A stretch of 64,000 nt of DNA from Roseobacter weihaiensis (GTDB lineage: Bacteria > Pseudomonadota > Alphaproteobacteria > Rhodobacterales > Rhodobacteraceae): NCBI RefSeq assembly GCF_020622345.1, contig NZ_JACNMO010000007.1:124001-188000 (forward strand), written 5' to 3'. The notes beneath the pieces are model-generated. The model searched no databases, was not told the origin of the DNA, and saw only the letters and a list, made by a program, of their open reading frames with translations. This document shows positions 32,703 to 43,531 of the stretch, piece after piece. How positions within the stretch are numbered: position 1 is the first letter of the stretch; every line of letters begins with the position of its first letter. Made by a program: the position numbers and the translations under genes.

Positions 32703-34511
32703 ATGGCCCGCGTTCCGCTTTTGCAACTCAATGATATTTCGCTGACCTTTGGCGGCGATCCCGTGCTTGACGGGCTCAGCCTTGTGGTCCAGCCCGGTGA
32801 CCGGGTAGCACTGGTGGGGCGCAACGGATCGGGTAAATCCACCCTGATGAAGGTGATGGCGGGGCTCGTTGAGCCGGACCGGGGCGATGTCATTCCCGGC
32901 CCCGGCATCTCGGTCGGCTATATGGAGCAGGACCCCGACCTGACCGGCTTTGCCACTTTGGGGGATTTTGCCGCCCATGCGCTTGACCCTGCAGAGATGT
33001 ACAAGGTCGAACGGGCCGGCGCAGGGCTGAAATTCGACCCCGCGCGCCCGGTGGAAACCGCCAGCGGTGGCGAGAGGCGGCGCGCGGCCCTGGCGCGCCT
33101 GATGGCGGATGAGCCGGATCTGATGTTGCTGGATGAGCCGACCAACCATCTCGACATCGAAGCCATTGCCTGGCTCGAGGGTGAACTCAGGCAAAGCCGC
33201 AAGGGCTATGTCATCATCAGCCACGACCGCGCCTTTCTGCGCGCGCTCACACGGGCCACGCTGTGGATCGACCGCGGTGTCGTGCGGCGGCGCGAACAGG
33301 GGTTTGAGACCTTCGAGGCCTGGCGCGACACGGTCTGGGAGGAGGAAGACACCCAGCGCCACAAGCTCAACCGCAAGATCAAGGCCGAGGCCCGCTGGGC
33401 GGTCGAGGGCATCTCGGCCCGGCGCAAGCGCAATCAGGGCCGGGTGCGCGCCTTGCAGGAGCTGCGCGCCGAACGCTCTGCCCAGATCAAGCGGCAGGGC
33501 ACCGCGGCCATGGCGCTGGAGGCCGGGCCCAAATCGGGCCGCAAGGTCATCGAGGCGCAGCAGATCACCAAGGCTTACGGCGACAAGACCATTCTGCGCC
33601 CGTTTTCGCTGACCGTGCAGCGCGGCGACCGCATCGCTTTTGTCGGTCCGAACGGCGTGGGCAAGACGACATTGCTGAATATGCTGATCGGGCAGGACAG
33701 CCCCGATACCGGCACGGTGACCCTTGGCACCAACCTTGAGATTGCGCTCTTCGATCAGGCCCGCGATCAGCTTGACGGTGACATGAGCCTCTGGGACAGC
33801 CTGACCGGGGACCCGGAGATGCGCGTCTCCGGCAAGGCCGATCAGGTCATGGTGCGCGGGGTGCCCAAGCATGTGGTGGGCTATCTCAAGGAGTTCCTCT
33901 TTGACGAGGCGCAGGCACGCGCGCCGATACGCTCGCTCTCGGGGGGCGAAAAGGCCCGGCTGCTGCTGGCCAGGATCATGGCGCGGCCCAGCAACCTGCT
34001 GGTGCTCGACGAGCCCACCAATGATCTGGATGTCGAAACACTCGACCTGTTGCAGGAGCTCTTGGAAACCTATGACGGCACCGTGCTGCTGGTCAGCCAC
34101 GACCGCGATTTCCTTGATCGGGTGGCCGCGACCACCATCGCCATGGAAGGAGACGGGCGCGCCACGGTCTATGCCGGCGGGTGGAGCGATTATCTGCGCC
34201 AGCGCGGACAGGATGATTTTGCAGGCTCCGTCGCACCGGCCAAAAAGACCGCCGCCCCGGAGAAGCCGAAAGCCGCGTCCAAACCGGGGCTGAGCTTTAC
34301 CGAAAAGCACCGGTTGGACTCCCTGCCCGCCGAGATCGCACGGCTGGAGGCGGAGATCGGCAAGCTCGAAGACCTGCTGGGCGACCCCGCGCTCTTTACC
34401 GACAACCCCGTCAAGTTCCAGAAGGCCACCGATGCGCTGGTTGAACGGCACGAAAAGCTTGCAGCGGCGGAAGAGGAATGGCTGCTGCTGGAAGAGAAAG
34501 CGGAAAGCTAG
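32703..34511 (+). CDS. uup: ABC-F ATPase, Uup type
   Basis: A 602-residue soluble protein with two ATP-binding cassettes and no membrane part. Cassette 1 has Walker A GRNGSGKST (about 39-47), signature SGGERRRA and Walker B LMLLDEPTNHLD; cassette 2 has GPNGVGKTT, LSGGEKAR and LLVLDEPTNDLD. A linker of charged helices joins them and the C-terminal 80 residues look like the Uup coiled coil (EIARLEAEIGKLEDLLGD). ABC-F proteins act on ribosomes; Uup also affects transposon excision. Its end overlaps the convergent 202-residue gene by 4 bp. Confidence 0.92.
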   Translation: MARVPLLQLNDISLTFGGDPVLDGLSLVVQPGDRVALVGRNGSGKSTLMKVMAGLVEPDRGDVIPGPGISVGYMEQDPDLTGFATLGDFAAHALDPAEMYKVERAGAGLKFDPARPVETASGGERRRAALARLMADEPDLMLLDEPTNHLDIEAIAWLEGELRQSRKGYVIISHDRAFLRALTRATLWIDRGVVRRREQGFETFEAWRDTVWEEEDTQRHKLNRKIKAEARWAVEGISARRKRNQGRVRALQELRAERSAQIKRQGTAAMALEAGPKSGRKVIEAQQITKAYGDKTILRPFSLTVQRGDRIAFVGPNGVGKTTLLNMLIGQDSPDTGTVTLGTNLEIALFDQARDQLDGDMSLWDSLTGDPEMRVSGKADQVMVRGVPKHVVGYLKEFLFDEAQARAPIRSLSGGEKARLLLARIMARPSNLLVLDEPTNDLDVETLDLLQELLETYDGTVLLVSHDRDFLDRVAATTIAMEGDGRATVYAGGWSDYLRQRGQDDFAGSVAPAKKTAAPEKPKAASKPGLSFTEKHRLDSLPAEIARLEAEIGKLEDLLGDPALFTDNPVKFQKATDALVERHEKLAAAEEEWLLLEEKAES

Positions 34512-35116
34512 ACCTGCGGCGTCAGCGCCGTCTGAAGGGTGTATCCGCCCCGCAACGCCGCAACCAGCGGGGCAGGGGTCAGCACGGTGACCTCCATGCC
34601 TTTCGGTCTGATGCGGGCCGCACCGTAGCCCTCGGGCGCAAAGGGCCAGAGCGCGTCGTGACAGATCAGCGCGGGCGCACCGTGCTCGTCCAGCACAAAG
34701 GCCCCGTCGGGCAGATCGTCGATCTGTGCTCGCATGCGCCGCTGCCGCAGGGGCCGTGTCTGCACCCGGTGGAGATGAAGGTCGGCGTCAAAGAGTTTGA
34801 TACTGCTGGTGATTTCTGCGGCGATGCGAAAGCGGTTGTAGTCCGCACGCCGACACTCGCCACAGGGTCGGTGACCGGCGGCAAAGGCGACGGCCTCATC
34901 GAGAAAGAACAGTTCGGTATAGCGGTGCGGGGTCATCAGGCGGCGCTTGCGGCCCTTGAAGGACAGAACGCAAGTGACCCAGGCCTTGTGCCGCCAGCGG
35001 GCGCGGCCCAGCGTTTGCGTGTCGTCATGCAGAATGCCGCGATTGCCCATGAACCGCCCGCGCGCGGGGTGGGTGATGATCTCTCCTGTGGGCTGGACGC
35101 GGTTCTGCAGCGGCAT
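34508..35116 (-). CDS. Conserved-type hypothetical protein with CGECRR motif
   Basis: A 202-residue soluble protein of unknown function. Around residue 85-100 it has HRPCGECRRADYNRF, which resembles the short Cys/Arg motif of Ada-type metal-binding domains, though a second cysteine pair is not evident. Other features include SFKGRKRRLMTPHRYTELFF and LHLHRVQTR. The start ATG shares one base with the stop of the upstream SDR gene (TGATG), so the two are probably translated together. Confidence 0.65.
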   Translation of the reverse strand: MPLQNRVQPTGEIITHPARGRFMGNRGILHDDTQTLGRARWRHKAWVTCVLSFKGRKRRLMTPHRYTELFFLDEAVAFAAGHRPCGECRRADYNRFRIAAEITSSIKLFDADLHLHRVQTRPLRQRRMRAQIDDLPDGAFVLDEHGAPALICHDALWPFAPEGYGAARIRPKGMEVTVLTPAPLVAALRGGYTLQTALTPQV

Positions 35117-35871
35117 CAGCGCATCCGCAGCGCGCCGTCGATGCGGATCACCTCCCCGTTCAGATAGCCGGCCTCGACGATGAACCCGGCCAGCCTTGCA
35201 AATTCCGCCGGATCGCCCAGACGCGGCGGGCAGGGCACGTCGGCGGCCAGTTGCGCCTGCACCTCTTCGCCCAGGCCCGCCAGCATCGGCGTCATGAAGA
35301 TCCCCGGCGCGATGGTCATCACGCGGATGCCATGGCGCGCCAGATCCCGTGCCATGGGCAGGCAGAGCCCGACCACACCGCCCTTGGAGGCGGCGTAGGC
35401 CGTCTGGCCGCGCTGCCCGTCATAGGCGGCAATCGAGGCGGTATTGATGAGAACGCCGCGCGCCCCATCGGGGCCGGGCGGGTTGGTCTGCATGACCGCG
35501 GCGGCCAGACGGCAGAGGTTAAAGGTGCCGATGAGGTTAATGTCGATGGTGCGCTGAAACGCTTCCAGCGGATGCGGCCCGTCGCGGCCCACGGTGCTGA
35601 TCCCGAGGGCAATCCCGGCGCAGTTCACGGCGGCGGAAATCCGGCCCATTTTCTGCTGTGCCGTGGTCAGCGCGGCCTGAACGGAGGCTTCGCAGGTCAC
35701 ATCTGTTTCAACGAAATGCGCCCCGATCTCTGTCGCCACTGCCGCGCCGCGCGCCGCATCGCGGTCAAGCAATGTGACCTCTGCGCCGCTGGCCGCGAAA
35801 AACCGGGCCGTAGCCTCGCCGAGGCCGGAGGCGGCCCCTGTGATCACGGCGGCTGTTTCTGATAGCTTCAT
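35116..35871 (-). CDS. SDR-family 3-hydroxyacyl-CoA dehydrogenase type II-like
   Basis: A 251-residue short-chain dehydrogenase of the HSD10 type. The NAD-binding motif TGAASGLGEA is at about 11-20, and the catalytic set is S146, Y159 and K163 (YAASK). The segment GIRVMTIAPGIFMTPMLAGL matches 3-hydroxy-2-methylbutyryl-CoA dehydrogenases, so oxidation of short (branched) 3-hydroxyacyl-CoA is likely. The start MKLSE at 35871 is preferred to an upstream in-frame ATG at 35880. It is followed by the CGECRR protein with a one-base overlap. Confidence 0.85.
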   Translation of the reverse strand: MKLSETAAVITGAASGLGEATARFFAASGAEVTLLDRDAARGAAVATEIGAHFVETDVTCEASVQAALTTAQQKMGRISAAVNCAGIALGISTVGRDGPHPLEAFQRTIDINLIGTFNLCRLAAAVMQTNPPGPDGARGVLINTASIAAYDGQRGQTAYAASKGGVVGLCLPMARDLARHGIRVMTIAPGIFMTPMLAGLGEEVQAQLAADVPCPPRLGDPAEFARLAGFIVEAGYLNGEVIRIDGALRMR

Positions 35872-35910
35872 CTGCTGCACTCATCTCGTTTTGCGGGGCA
35901 GAGAAACACT

Positions 35911-36810
35911 TTACCCCACGCCTGTCGAGCCGCTTTGCATGAGCTTGCGGTCCATCGATGCGAGGGGGCGCAGCATTCGCGTCATCGGAGGCCACCAGAT
36001 CCAGGTGCCCCCGAGACGGCGGGCCCGCGCCCCGGTGCCCAGTTTGAAGCGTGCGATCCCCGGGGCGTCTTCGGTGTCAATCAGACCCAGATCCAGCACA
36101 GAGCCGCCTTTCCGTTTGAGCCAGCGCATGGCCTCCCACAACAGAAGTGTCTGCGCAGAGGTCTCACGGCCCAGTGGCGTGGCGTGGCCGATATGATAGG
36201 TCGCGCCCGGACCATGCCGCAGGATCAGGATCGCAGCCACCGCATGGCCCCCCTGGAATGCGGTGAAGAGTTTGGCCGCACCGGGATTTCTGGCCGCGTA
36301 GGCCCGCGTCAGTGCCACCGGCCAGCTTCTGTAGCCGCGGGATTGCTGGCGCTGCAGGTCCGCGTGCAGAAGCCAGTGCGCCGGGTCATCCGGCATGTTC
36401 TGGCGTGTCACGCGCAGGTCCTGTCCGCGCGCGTGGCGCAGCCTGTTGCGCCATTTTTGATGCAGCCGGGCTTCGAGCCTGTCCTCCTCCAATGTCAGGT
36501 CAAGCTCCGCCACGACGGCAGGGCCAACAAGCGGCAGCGCGCCGACGCTTTCCAGGGCAGCGGGATGATCCGGCGAAAAGATCACCGGGCCCCGGTATCC
36601 GGTCTGTTTGAGATCCGCGCAGGTCTGCTTAGGGACCGGCATGATTGCTCGGGGCAGCATTGTCACTCTCAATCCGGCCCAGGCGCGCCGCAGCGTCAGG
36701 GCCCCGCAAGGCAGGCGTCCGGGTTCCTGGCCGACAGCTTTGAGGGTCCGGGCAAACTCCGGGCTTTGCTGGAGCGATGGGGCGGGGGCATCCGGTATCG
36801 CATCATACAT
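35911..36810 (-). CDS. FemAB/GNAT-like acyltransferase
   Basis: A 299-residue protein with the double-GNAT layout of FemAB-like and peptidoglycan-bridge proteins: a weak N-terminal half and a C-terminal GNAT domain (LFTAFQGGHAVAAILILRHG, then TYHIGHATPLGRETSAQTLLLWEAMRW and LDLGLIDTEDAPGIARFKLG). The conserved final segment G-x-x-RFK-x-G is typical. The substrate is unknown; such proteins in Gram-negatives often act in polysaccharide or lipid modification. Confidence 0.75.
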   Translation of the reverse strand: MYDAIPDAPAPSLQQSPEFARTLKAVGQEPGRLPCGALTLRRAWAGLRVTMLPRAIMPVPKQTCADLKQTGYRGPVIFSPDHPAALESVGALPLVGPAVVAELDLTLEEDRLEARLHQKWRNRLRHARGQDLRVTRQNMPDDPAHWLLHADLQRQQSRGYRSWPVALTRAYAARNPGAAKLFTAFQGGHAVAAILILRHGPGATYHIGHATPLGRETSAQTLLLWEAMRWLKRKGGSVLDLGLIDTEDAPGIARFKLGTGARARRLGGTWIWWPPMTRMLRPLASMDRKLMQSGSTGVG

Positions 36811-36840
36811 GCCGTGATTAACGGTATGGAAACCTAAAAC

Positions 36841-36993
36841 ATGGTTAAAAAGGGAATGAAAAAGGCCAACTCTGTCCTGGGTGTGACCGCCCCGTCGCCG
36901 CGTCTTACCAAAACGGCCGCCTTTCTGGTGGCGGCCGCGCTGTCTATCCCCGTGTTTCTCGTGCTGACGCTGGTTGAGCTGATCTGGCTTTAG
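36841..36993 (+). CDS. Small single-pass membrane protein (50 residues)
   Basis: An ATG at 36841 opens a 50-codon frame. The first 25 residues are basic ([11 protein letters not shown]), the rest a clear membrane helix ([20 protein letters not shown]) ending VELIWL. GGAA lies about 10 bases upstream; the alternative ATG at 36856 is too close to its AAGGGA. It is divergent from the FemAB-like gene and overlaps the tyrS stop by 3 bases tail to tail. The hydrophobic pattern supports a real gene; no function is recognised. Confidence 0.55.
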   Translation: MVKKGMKKANSVLGVTAPSPRLTKTAAFLVAAALSIPVFLVLTLVELIWL

Positions 36994-38291
36994 CTCAGCT
37001 GCACCAGCGCGTGCCGCTTCTTGCCCGCGCTGAGCTTGAGTGGCTCGGCAAAGTCATTTGGCTCAAACTGAGTGGTAATGTCTGTGATTACTGTATCGTT
37101 TATTCGTGCGCCCTGTTCCGCGAACAGGCGTTTAGCCTCTTTGCCAGACTTGACGAGCCCTGCACGTAAGAAAAGTGAGTGCGCTGCAATTCGTCTCGTT
37201 CTAGGCGTGTTAGGGTCGCTTGGGTCCGAGTCGAGGGGAGTCTCCTCAGAGAAGTCATTTAATGAAAGAGTTACGGTCGGCAGATCCTCCCCGATGCCGC
37301 CTTTCTCAAAAACGTCGCGGGCGGTGGCTTCGGCCGCCTGGGCGGCCTCGGCCCCGTGCAGGAGCGTTGTGACCTCATTTGCCAAGCGGATCTTGGCCGC
37401 GTTGATCTCGGATCCCGCCAGCGCGCCAAGCCGGTCACATTCCGCCACGGGCAAGTCGGTAAAGAGCTTGAGAAACCGGCCGACGTCCGGGTCCGCCACA
37501 TTGCGCCACCACTGCCAGAAGTCGTAGGGCGACATCATGTCTTCATTGAGCCAGACCGCCCCTTCGGCTGATTTGCCCATCTTCTTGCCATCCGCGCGGG
37601 TCACCAGCGGTGTCGTCAGACCATAAGCATCCGCCTGATCGACCCGCCGGATCAAATCGGCGCCCGAGACGATATTGCCCCACTGATCCGAGCCCCCCAT
37701 CTGCAGGCTGCACCCAAAGCGCCGGTTCAGCTCCAAAAAGTCATAGGACTGCAAAAGCATGTAGTTGAATTCGATAAACGAAAGCGGCTGTTCCCGGTCG
37801 AGCCGGGATTTGACGCTCTCAAACGCAAGCAGGCGGTTGATGGTAAAATGCTGGCCGATATCGCGCAGGAAATCGATGTATTTCAACTGGTCCAGCCACT
37901 CGGCATTGTTGACCAGCGGCGAATCCAGCGGCCCGTCACCATAAGAAATGTAGCGCGAGAAAACCTTGCGGATGCCGCCTGCATTCTCGTTGATCTGCGC
38001 CACCGTCAGGATTTTGCGCATCTCATCCTTGCCCGACGGATCACCCACCTTTGTCGTGCCGCCGCCCATCAGGGTGATCGGCCGATGCCCGGTCTTTTGC
38101 AGCCATCGCAGCAGCATGATCTGAACGAGGTTCCCGATATGCAGGCTGGTCGCTGTCAGGTCGAAACCGATGTAGCCCGTGACAACCCCGGAGATCAGCT
38201 TTTCGTCCAGCTCCTGCAGATTTGTGCAATCCGCGATAAAGCCGCGGGTGCTCAATTCATGCAGAAACTCGGATTTGGGATGGTAGGTCAT
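36990..38291 (-). CDS. tyrS: Tyrosyl-tRNA synthetase
   Basis: Charges tRNA-Tyr. The 433 residues carry the class I signatures HIGN (51-54) and KMGKS (237-241), [13 protein letters not shown] for tyrosine binding, and a C-terminal S4-like domain ([18 protein letters not shown]). The stretch encoding about residues 342-405 (37075-37265) has much lower GC (near 53 percent) and weaker codon bias than the rest, with an acidic insert rich in Asp, Ser and Pro, suggesting recombination in this part. The frame is intact. Confidence 0.93.
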   Translation of the reverse strand: MTYHPKSEFLHELSTRGFIADCTNLQELDEKLISGVVTGYIGFDLTATSLHIGNLVQIMLLRWLQKTGHRPITLMGGGTTKVGDPSGKDEMRKILTVAQINENAGGIRKVFSRYISYGDGPLDSPLVNNAEWLDQLKYIDFLRDIGQHFTINRLLAFESVKSRLDREQPLSFIEFNYMLLQSYDFLELNRRFGCSLQMGGSDQWGNIVSGADLIRRVDQADAYGLTTPLVTRADGKKMGKSAEGAVWLNEDMMSPYDFWQWWRNVADPDVGRFLKLFTDLPVAECDRLGALAGSEINAAKIRLANEVTTLLHGAEAAQAAEATARDVFEKGGIGEDLPTVTLSLNDFSEETPLDSDPSDPNTPRTRRIAAHSLFLRAGLVKSGKEAKRLFAEQGARINDTVITDITTQFEPNDFAEPLKLSAGKKRHALVQLS

Positions 38292-38356
38292 GGGTCTTGC
38301 TCTCAGGCTGGCATTCTGCGCACTCTATAGGCGCAGAGCAGGCAAAGGAAAAGGCT

Positions 38357-39484
38357 TTGGCAAGGGCCATCTCAAAAACGGGCAGCCTCACCGCCTTGGG
38401 CGCGATGAGCGGCACCTCGCTGGACGGGGTGGATGCGGCCGTCGTCGTGACCGACGGTCACCGGATCGAAGGGTTTGGCCCGACGTTCTACCGGCCCTAT
38501 GAACCCTCCGAACAGCAGGTGCTGGCGCGGGCGCTGGGTCAGTGGCGCGGGCAGGCGGTCGATGCCGCCACGGATGTGGTGGAGCAGGCGCATCTGGCGG
38601 CCCTTGAAGACTTCGAAGACGTTGATCTGGTGGGCTTTCATGGCCAGACTCTGGCCCATGCCCCGCGGACGCAAGGCACCTTGCAGGTGGGCGATGGCGC
38701 ATGGCTTGCCACCGCGCTGGACCTGCCGGTGGTTTGGGATTTCCGCAGTGCGGATGTGGAGCTTGGCGGCGAGGGCGCACCCCTCGCGCCCTTCTTTCAT
38801 TTCGCCTGCGCCCACTACATCGGGGCCTCCGCGCCGCTTGCCTTTCTGAACCTCGGCGGCGTGGGCAACCTGACCTATGTGGATCCTTCCTTTTCGCGCC
38901 CCGAGATGGCCGGCGCGCTGCTGGCCTTTGATACGGGGCCGGCGAATGCGCCGATCAACGATCTGCTGCGCGCGCGCCTTGATCTGCCCTACGACAAAGA
39001 CGGTCGCATCGCGCGGCAGGGCCGGGTCGAACAGGGCGCGCTTGAGCTGTTTCTGGCAGAACCCTACTTTGCACGCATGCCGCCGAAGTCACTGGATAGA
39101 AACGATTTTTCCGAGATGATCGCGCTGGTAAGCGAGCTGAAGGATGCCGATGCGGCCGCCACGCTGACGGGTATGTCGGCGGCCGGTGTTCTGGAGGGGC
39201 TGCGCCACTGCCCGTCGCCCCCGGTGCAGATGCTGGTGACGGGGGGCGGGCGGCGTAACCCGGTGTTGATGGAGATGCTGTCGGTCGCGCTGGATTGTCC
39301 GGTGAAACCTGTCGAAGAGGTCGGCCTCGACGGGGATATGCTCGAGGCGCAGGCCTTTGCCTATCTGGCGGTTCGGGTGGCGCGGGGCTTGCCCACATCC
39401 TGCCCCGGCACCACCGGGGTGCGCGCCGCCGTGGGCGGCGGGACGGTCAGCTATCCCGCCGTGGCACAGCAGGTGGCCCATTAG
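38357..39484 (+). CDS. anmK: Anhydro-N-acetylmuramic acid kinase
   Basis: Converts anhydro-MurNAc from cell-wall recycling to MurNAc-6-phosphate. Diagnostic segments are [14 protein letters not shown] near the start, [44 protein letters not shown] and [15 protein letters not shown]. The start is uncertain because the only nearby ATG is inside the first motif. A TTG at 38357 with AAGGAAAAGG a few bases upstream gives 375 residues, close to the family length; a TTG at 38297 is the longer option. It is divergent from tyrS. Confidence 0.88.
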   Translation: MARAISKTGSLTALGAMSGTSLDGVDAAVVVTDGHRIEGFGPTFYRPYEPSEQQVLARALGQWRGQAVDAATDVVEQAHLAALEDFEDVDLVGFHGQTLAHAPRTQGTLQVGDGAWLATALDLPVVWDFRSADVELGGEGAPLAPFFHFACAHYIGASAPLAFLNLGGVGNLTYVDPSFSRPEMAGALLAFDTGPANAPINDLLRARLDLPYDKDGRIARQGRVEQGALELFLAEPYFARMPPKSLDRNDFSEMIALVSELKDADAAATLTGMSAAGVLEGLRHCPSPPVQMLVTGGGRRNPVLMEMLSVALDCPVKPVEEVGLDGDMLEAQAFAYLAVRVARGLPTSCPGTTGVRAAVGGGTVSYPAVAQQVAH

Positions 39485-39900
39485 TGTCGGGGAATGTCAA
39501 ACCCCGGCGGCGCAAGCGTGAACCCGTCAAAGCTGAAGCCGGGGGAGACCGTGCAGCTGACCAGCGTATACCCTCCGGTGCTGCGCGCCGCCTGCCAATG
39601 GTCTTTGGGCACAATGATCTGTGGCCGTGAAACAGTCAGATCGGGCCCCAGCAGATGATCCTGCGCCGGGCCACGCTCTGACGCGCTGAGCGACAGCATC
39701 AGCGGGGCCCCCGCGTGATAAAGCCAGATTTCCGTCGCATCGACCCGGTGCCAATGGCTCCGTTCCCCCACGGCCAGCAGAAAATAGATACAGGTCCCGC
39801 TGGGTCTGCCGTCATTCTCCGCGACCCAGGTCTGGCGATAATGCCCGCCTTCGGGGTGGGGGCTGAGACGGAGGGTTTCGATGATCTCTTGTGCTGTCAT
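39481..39900 (-). CDS. Cupin-fold protein, DUF985 family
   Basis: A 139-residue single-domain cupin. The family pattern is clear: [20 protein letters not shown] at the start, [27 protein letters not shown] in the middle (the likely metal or sugar site) and [32 protein letters not shown] at the end. Known members bind small sugars but their reaction is unclear. It overlaps the anmK end by 4 bp tail to tail. The frame is open further upstream, but that stretch lies in the GNAT gene. Confidence 0.85.
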   Translation of the reverse strand: MTAQEIIETLRLSPHPEGGHYRQTWVAENDGRPSGTCIYFLLAVGERSHWHRVDATEIWLYHAGAPLMLSLSASERGPAQDHLLGPDLTVSRPQIIVPKDHWQAARSTGGYTLVSCTVSPGFSFDGFTLAPPGFDIPRH

Positions 39901-40006
39901 AGAGGTCAGGCTAGCCGGGCGCGCAGGCCGCGCTGCGGTGTGGTGCTGCGGCCTCGCAGGCCGCAGGCTGAAAGCGTGCTCAGGGCCGTTTGCAGGCACG
40001 CGTCTG

Positions 40007-40518
40007 TCACAGCACGAACTCGTAGAACACCAATGACTCTTCGGTGCCGGGAGGCAGATCCGAATAGGGGCCGCGCGCTTGAAACCCGAGTTTTTCATAA
40101 AGCTTCTGCGCATGCGTAAACTGCGCCGCGGTGTCCAGCAAAACCCGTTTGAACCCATCCGCGCGGGCCTGATCCACCAGCGCCTGCGACAGGCGTGCGC
40201 CTGCGCCGGTCCCGCGCGCCGCGTCGCGGACAAAGACCCGCTTGACCTCCGCGTCGCGGGCGTTGAGCGGGTGGGTCATGCCACAGCCCACCGGCGCGCC
40301 GTCAATTTCAGCCAGCAGGATCACTCCACGGGGCCGCGCATGTTTGCCCGGTAACGCCGCCATCAGCGCGGCATAAGCGTCCTGGGGGTAAAACGTCTCC
40401 ATCATGGGCCGTATCGCGGCGCTGAAGTTCAGCAGATAGTCGCGATATTCCCAACAGAGCTGTCGCACCGTCTCGATGTCGGCGGATGTTTCCGCCCGGC
40501 GGATCACTACCTCCGGCA

Positions 40519-40519
<1 letters not shown>
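40007..40519 (-). CDS. GNAT-family N-acetyltransferase
   Basis: A 170-residue acetyltransferase with the acetyl-CoA loop RDAARGTGAGARLSQALVDQA and a preceding beta-strand VKRVFVRD. The C-terminal part YEKLGFQARGPY is typical. The start codon shares one base with the eno stop (TGATG). The substrate is unknown. Confidence 0.82.
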
Positions 40520-41853
<1,334 letters not shown>

Positions 41854-42726
41854 CTAGGCGGGGCCGGGCTGCACCCTTCTTTCGCGCCAGAGCGTGTAGA
41901 GCCCCGACGCCACGATGATCGCGGCTCCCAGCAGGGTAAGGGCGTCGGGGTCTTCGTCAAAAACGCCAATGCCGATGACGAGGGCAAAAAGGATGCGCGA
42001 ATACCGAAACGGGGTGACAAAGCTGATCTCGCCCAGACGCATGGCGGCGATGATCGCATAATAGGCGAAGATGCCGATGACAAGCGAGCTCAGCAGATAG
42101 ACCCAGGTCAGCCCCGAGAGCGGTGCGAGGGGCGACGCATTGAGCCAGAGCATCAGGGCCGCGGCCGGGATCAGCACCAGAAAACCCAGAAAGCTGAGTT
42201 GCAGCGAGGAGGTTTCGCGCGGGATGCGCCGGGTGGCGAGGTCCCGGATGCCCAGCCCGATGACCCCCTGCACGGCAAAAAGGGATTGCCAGTCAAAGCC
42301 TTCCATGCCGGGCCGGATGATCAGCAAGACACCCAAAAAACCCACCAGGACCGCCGTCCAGCGCCGCCAGCCGACGGTTTCCTGCAAAAAGAGTGCCGCG
42401 CCAAGTGTCACGAAAAGCGGGGTCGCCTGCAGGATTGCCGAGGCGGTGGAAAGCGGGGTGAGGGCGATGGCCGTCACAAACCCGATGGTGCCCACCAGGT
42501 CGCCCGCGGCGCGCAGCAGGATCGCCGGGCTCAGCATCCGGCGGGTGAACAGCGCCTGACCCTGCAGCCGCAGCACAGCCGCCAGCAGCAGCGCGCTGCC
42601 CAGACCGATCATGCCCAAAATCTGCCCGATGGGCAGACTGGCGGCCATGAATTTGATCAGCATGTCCTCGATCGCAAAGAGCAGCATCGCGCCGACCATC
42701 AGGCCAGCACCGCGCAGGTTGTCCAT
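41854..42726 (-). CDS. EamA-family (DMT) transporter
   Basis: A 290-residue inner-membrane protein with ten predicted helices in two EamA repeats (first LMVGAMLLFAIEDMLIKFM, second beginning near WLNASPLAPLSGLTWVYLL). Such carriers export metabolites such as amino acids; the substrate cannot be told. It is 60 bp from eno in the same direction. A second DMT transporter gene is at 45.6 kb. Confidence 0.85.
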   Translation of the reverse strand: MDNLRGAGLMVGAMLLFAIEDMLIKFMAASLPIGQILGMIGLGSALLLAAVLRLQGQALFTRRMLSPAILLRAAGDLVGTIGFVTAIALTPLSTASAILQATPLFVTLGAALFLQETVGWRRWTAVLVGFLGVLLIIRPGMEGFDWQSLFAVQGVIGLGIRDLATRRIPRETSSLQLSFLGFLVLIPAAALMLWLNASPLAPLSGLTWVYLLSSLVIGIFAYYAIIAAMRLGEISFVTPFRYSRILFALVIGIGVFDEDPDALTLLGAAIIVASGLYTLWRERRVQPGPA

Positions 42727-42782
42727 GATGTGTCCTGTCCGGAAGGTCCTGCTGTCGGTCTAGGCTCTGCGATGCGGGATGT

Positions 42783-43502
42783 CTAGCGCGGCGGTTTCCT
42801 GGAGCGGATCAAAATGGTATTGCCCGCGCTTTTCGTTTCAATCTTGTCCGAAAGCGCTTTGACCAGCCCACTGAATTTCGCATGCCCATAGCTGCGCTGA
42901 TCGAAATCGGAATGCGATGCCGTAATGGCGTTTTTGATCTGCCCGAGGCTGTACCAGTCGTCGTCCTGCTCAATGCTGTTCATGGCGTTGCGGATGCGCT
43001 GGTAGGCGTGGTTGAGCGGGAGCGCCGATTTGGATTTGTCCGCCGGGGCTTCATCGTCCTGAATGCCGGGCAGGTTTTCGATCAGAATGAACCGATTGCA
43101 GACGTTGCGCAAAGCTTCGGGCGCCTTGGTCTCGCCAATCCCGATGACCATGAGCCCGTCTTCGCGCAGGCGGTTTGCAAGGGCAGTGAAATCACTGTCG
43201 GACGAGACGATCACGAACCCGTCAAAACGCCCGCCATGCAGGATGTCCATTGCGTCAATCACCAGCCCGATGTCAGAGGCGTTCTTGCCCGTGGTGTTGG
43301 CGGTGTCCTGATGGGCGACCAGACCGAGGCTGAGGATCTGCTCGGACCATTTGTTCAGCTTCCCGCTGGACCAGTCGCCATAGACCCGGCGCAGGGCGGG
43401 CTCCCCGATCCGGTTGACCTCGTCCAGAAGGGCGCTGGCGTATTTTGCCGGGACGTTGTCTGCATCAATCAGCACAGCCAACAGGGGGCGGTCTCTTGCC
43501 AT
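42783..43502 (-). CDS. NYN-domain ribonuclease-like protein with C-terminal LOTUS/OST-HTH domain
   Basis: A 239-residue protein. Residues about 5-150 are a PIN-like NYN domain with metal-binding acids at D13 and D15 (LIDADN), D77 (KNASD) and D102/D104 (SSDSDF). Residues about 170-235 match an OST-HTH/LOTUS domain (NAMNSIEQDDDWYSLGQIKNAI, then SYGHAKFSGLVKAL), which binds RNA. A nuclease role is inferred. The start MARDRP at 43502 has GGAAAG upstream; an ATG at 43535 overlaps the fur stop by ATGA and is nearly as likely. The gene is coupled to fur. Confidence 0.83.
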   Translation of the reverse strand: MARDRPLLAVLIDADNVPAKYASALLDEVNRIGEPALRRVYGDWSSGKLNKWSEQILSLGLVAHQDTANTTGKNASDIGLVIDAMDILHGGRFDGFVIVSSDSDFTALANRLREDGLMVIGIGETKAPEALRNVCNRFILIENLPGIQDDEAPADKSKSALPLNHAYQRIRNAMNSIEQDDDWYSLGQIKNAITASHSDFDQRSYGHAKFSGLVKALSDKIETKSAGNTILIRSRKPPR

Positions 43503-43531
43503 TCTCAATCGCTTTCCGGTTTGGGAGTTTA

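Noticed and set aside
32550-34451. 633-residue minus-strand open frame
   Set aside because: Antisense to uup, which carries two complete ATPase cassettes.
39901-40233. Upstream extension of the cupin frame
   Set aside because: Antisense-type and overlapping the GNAT gene on the same strand; the family start is the ATG at 39900.
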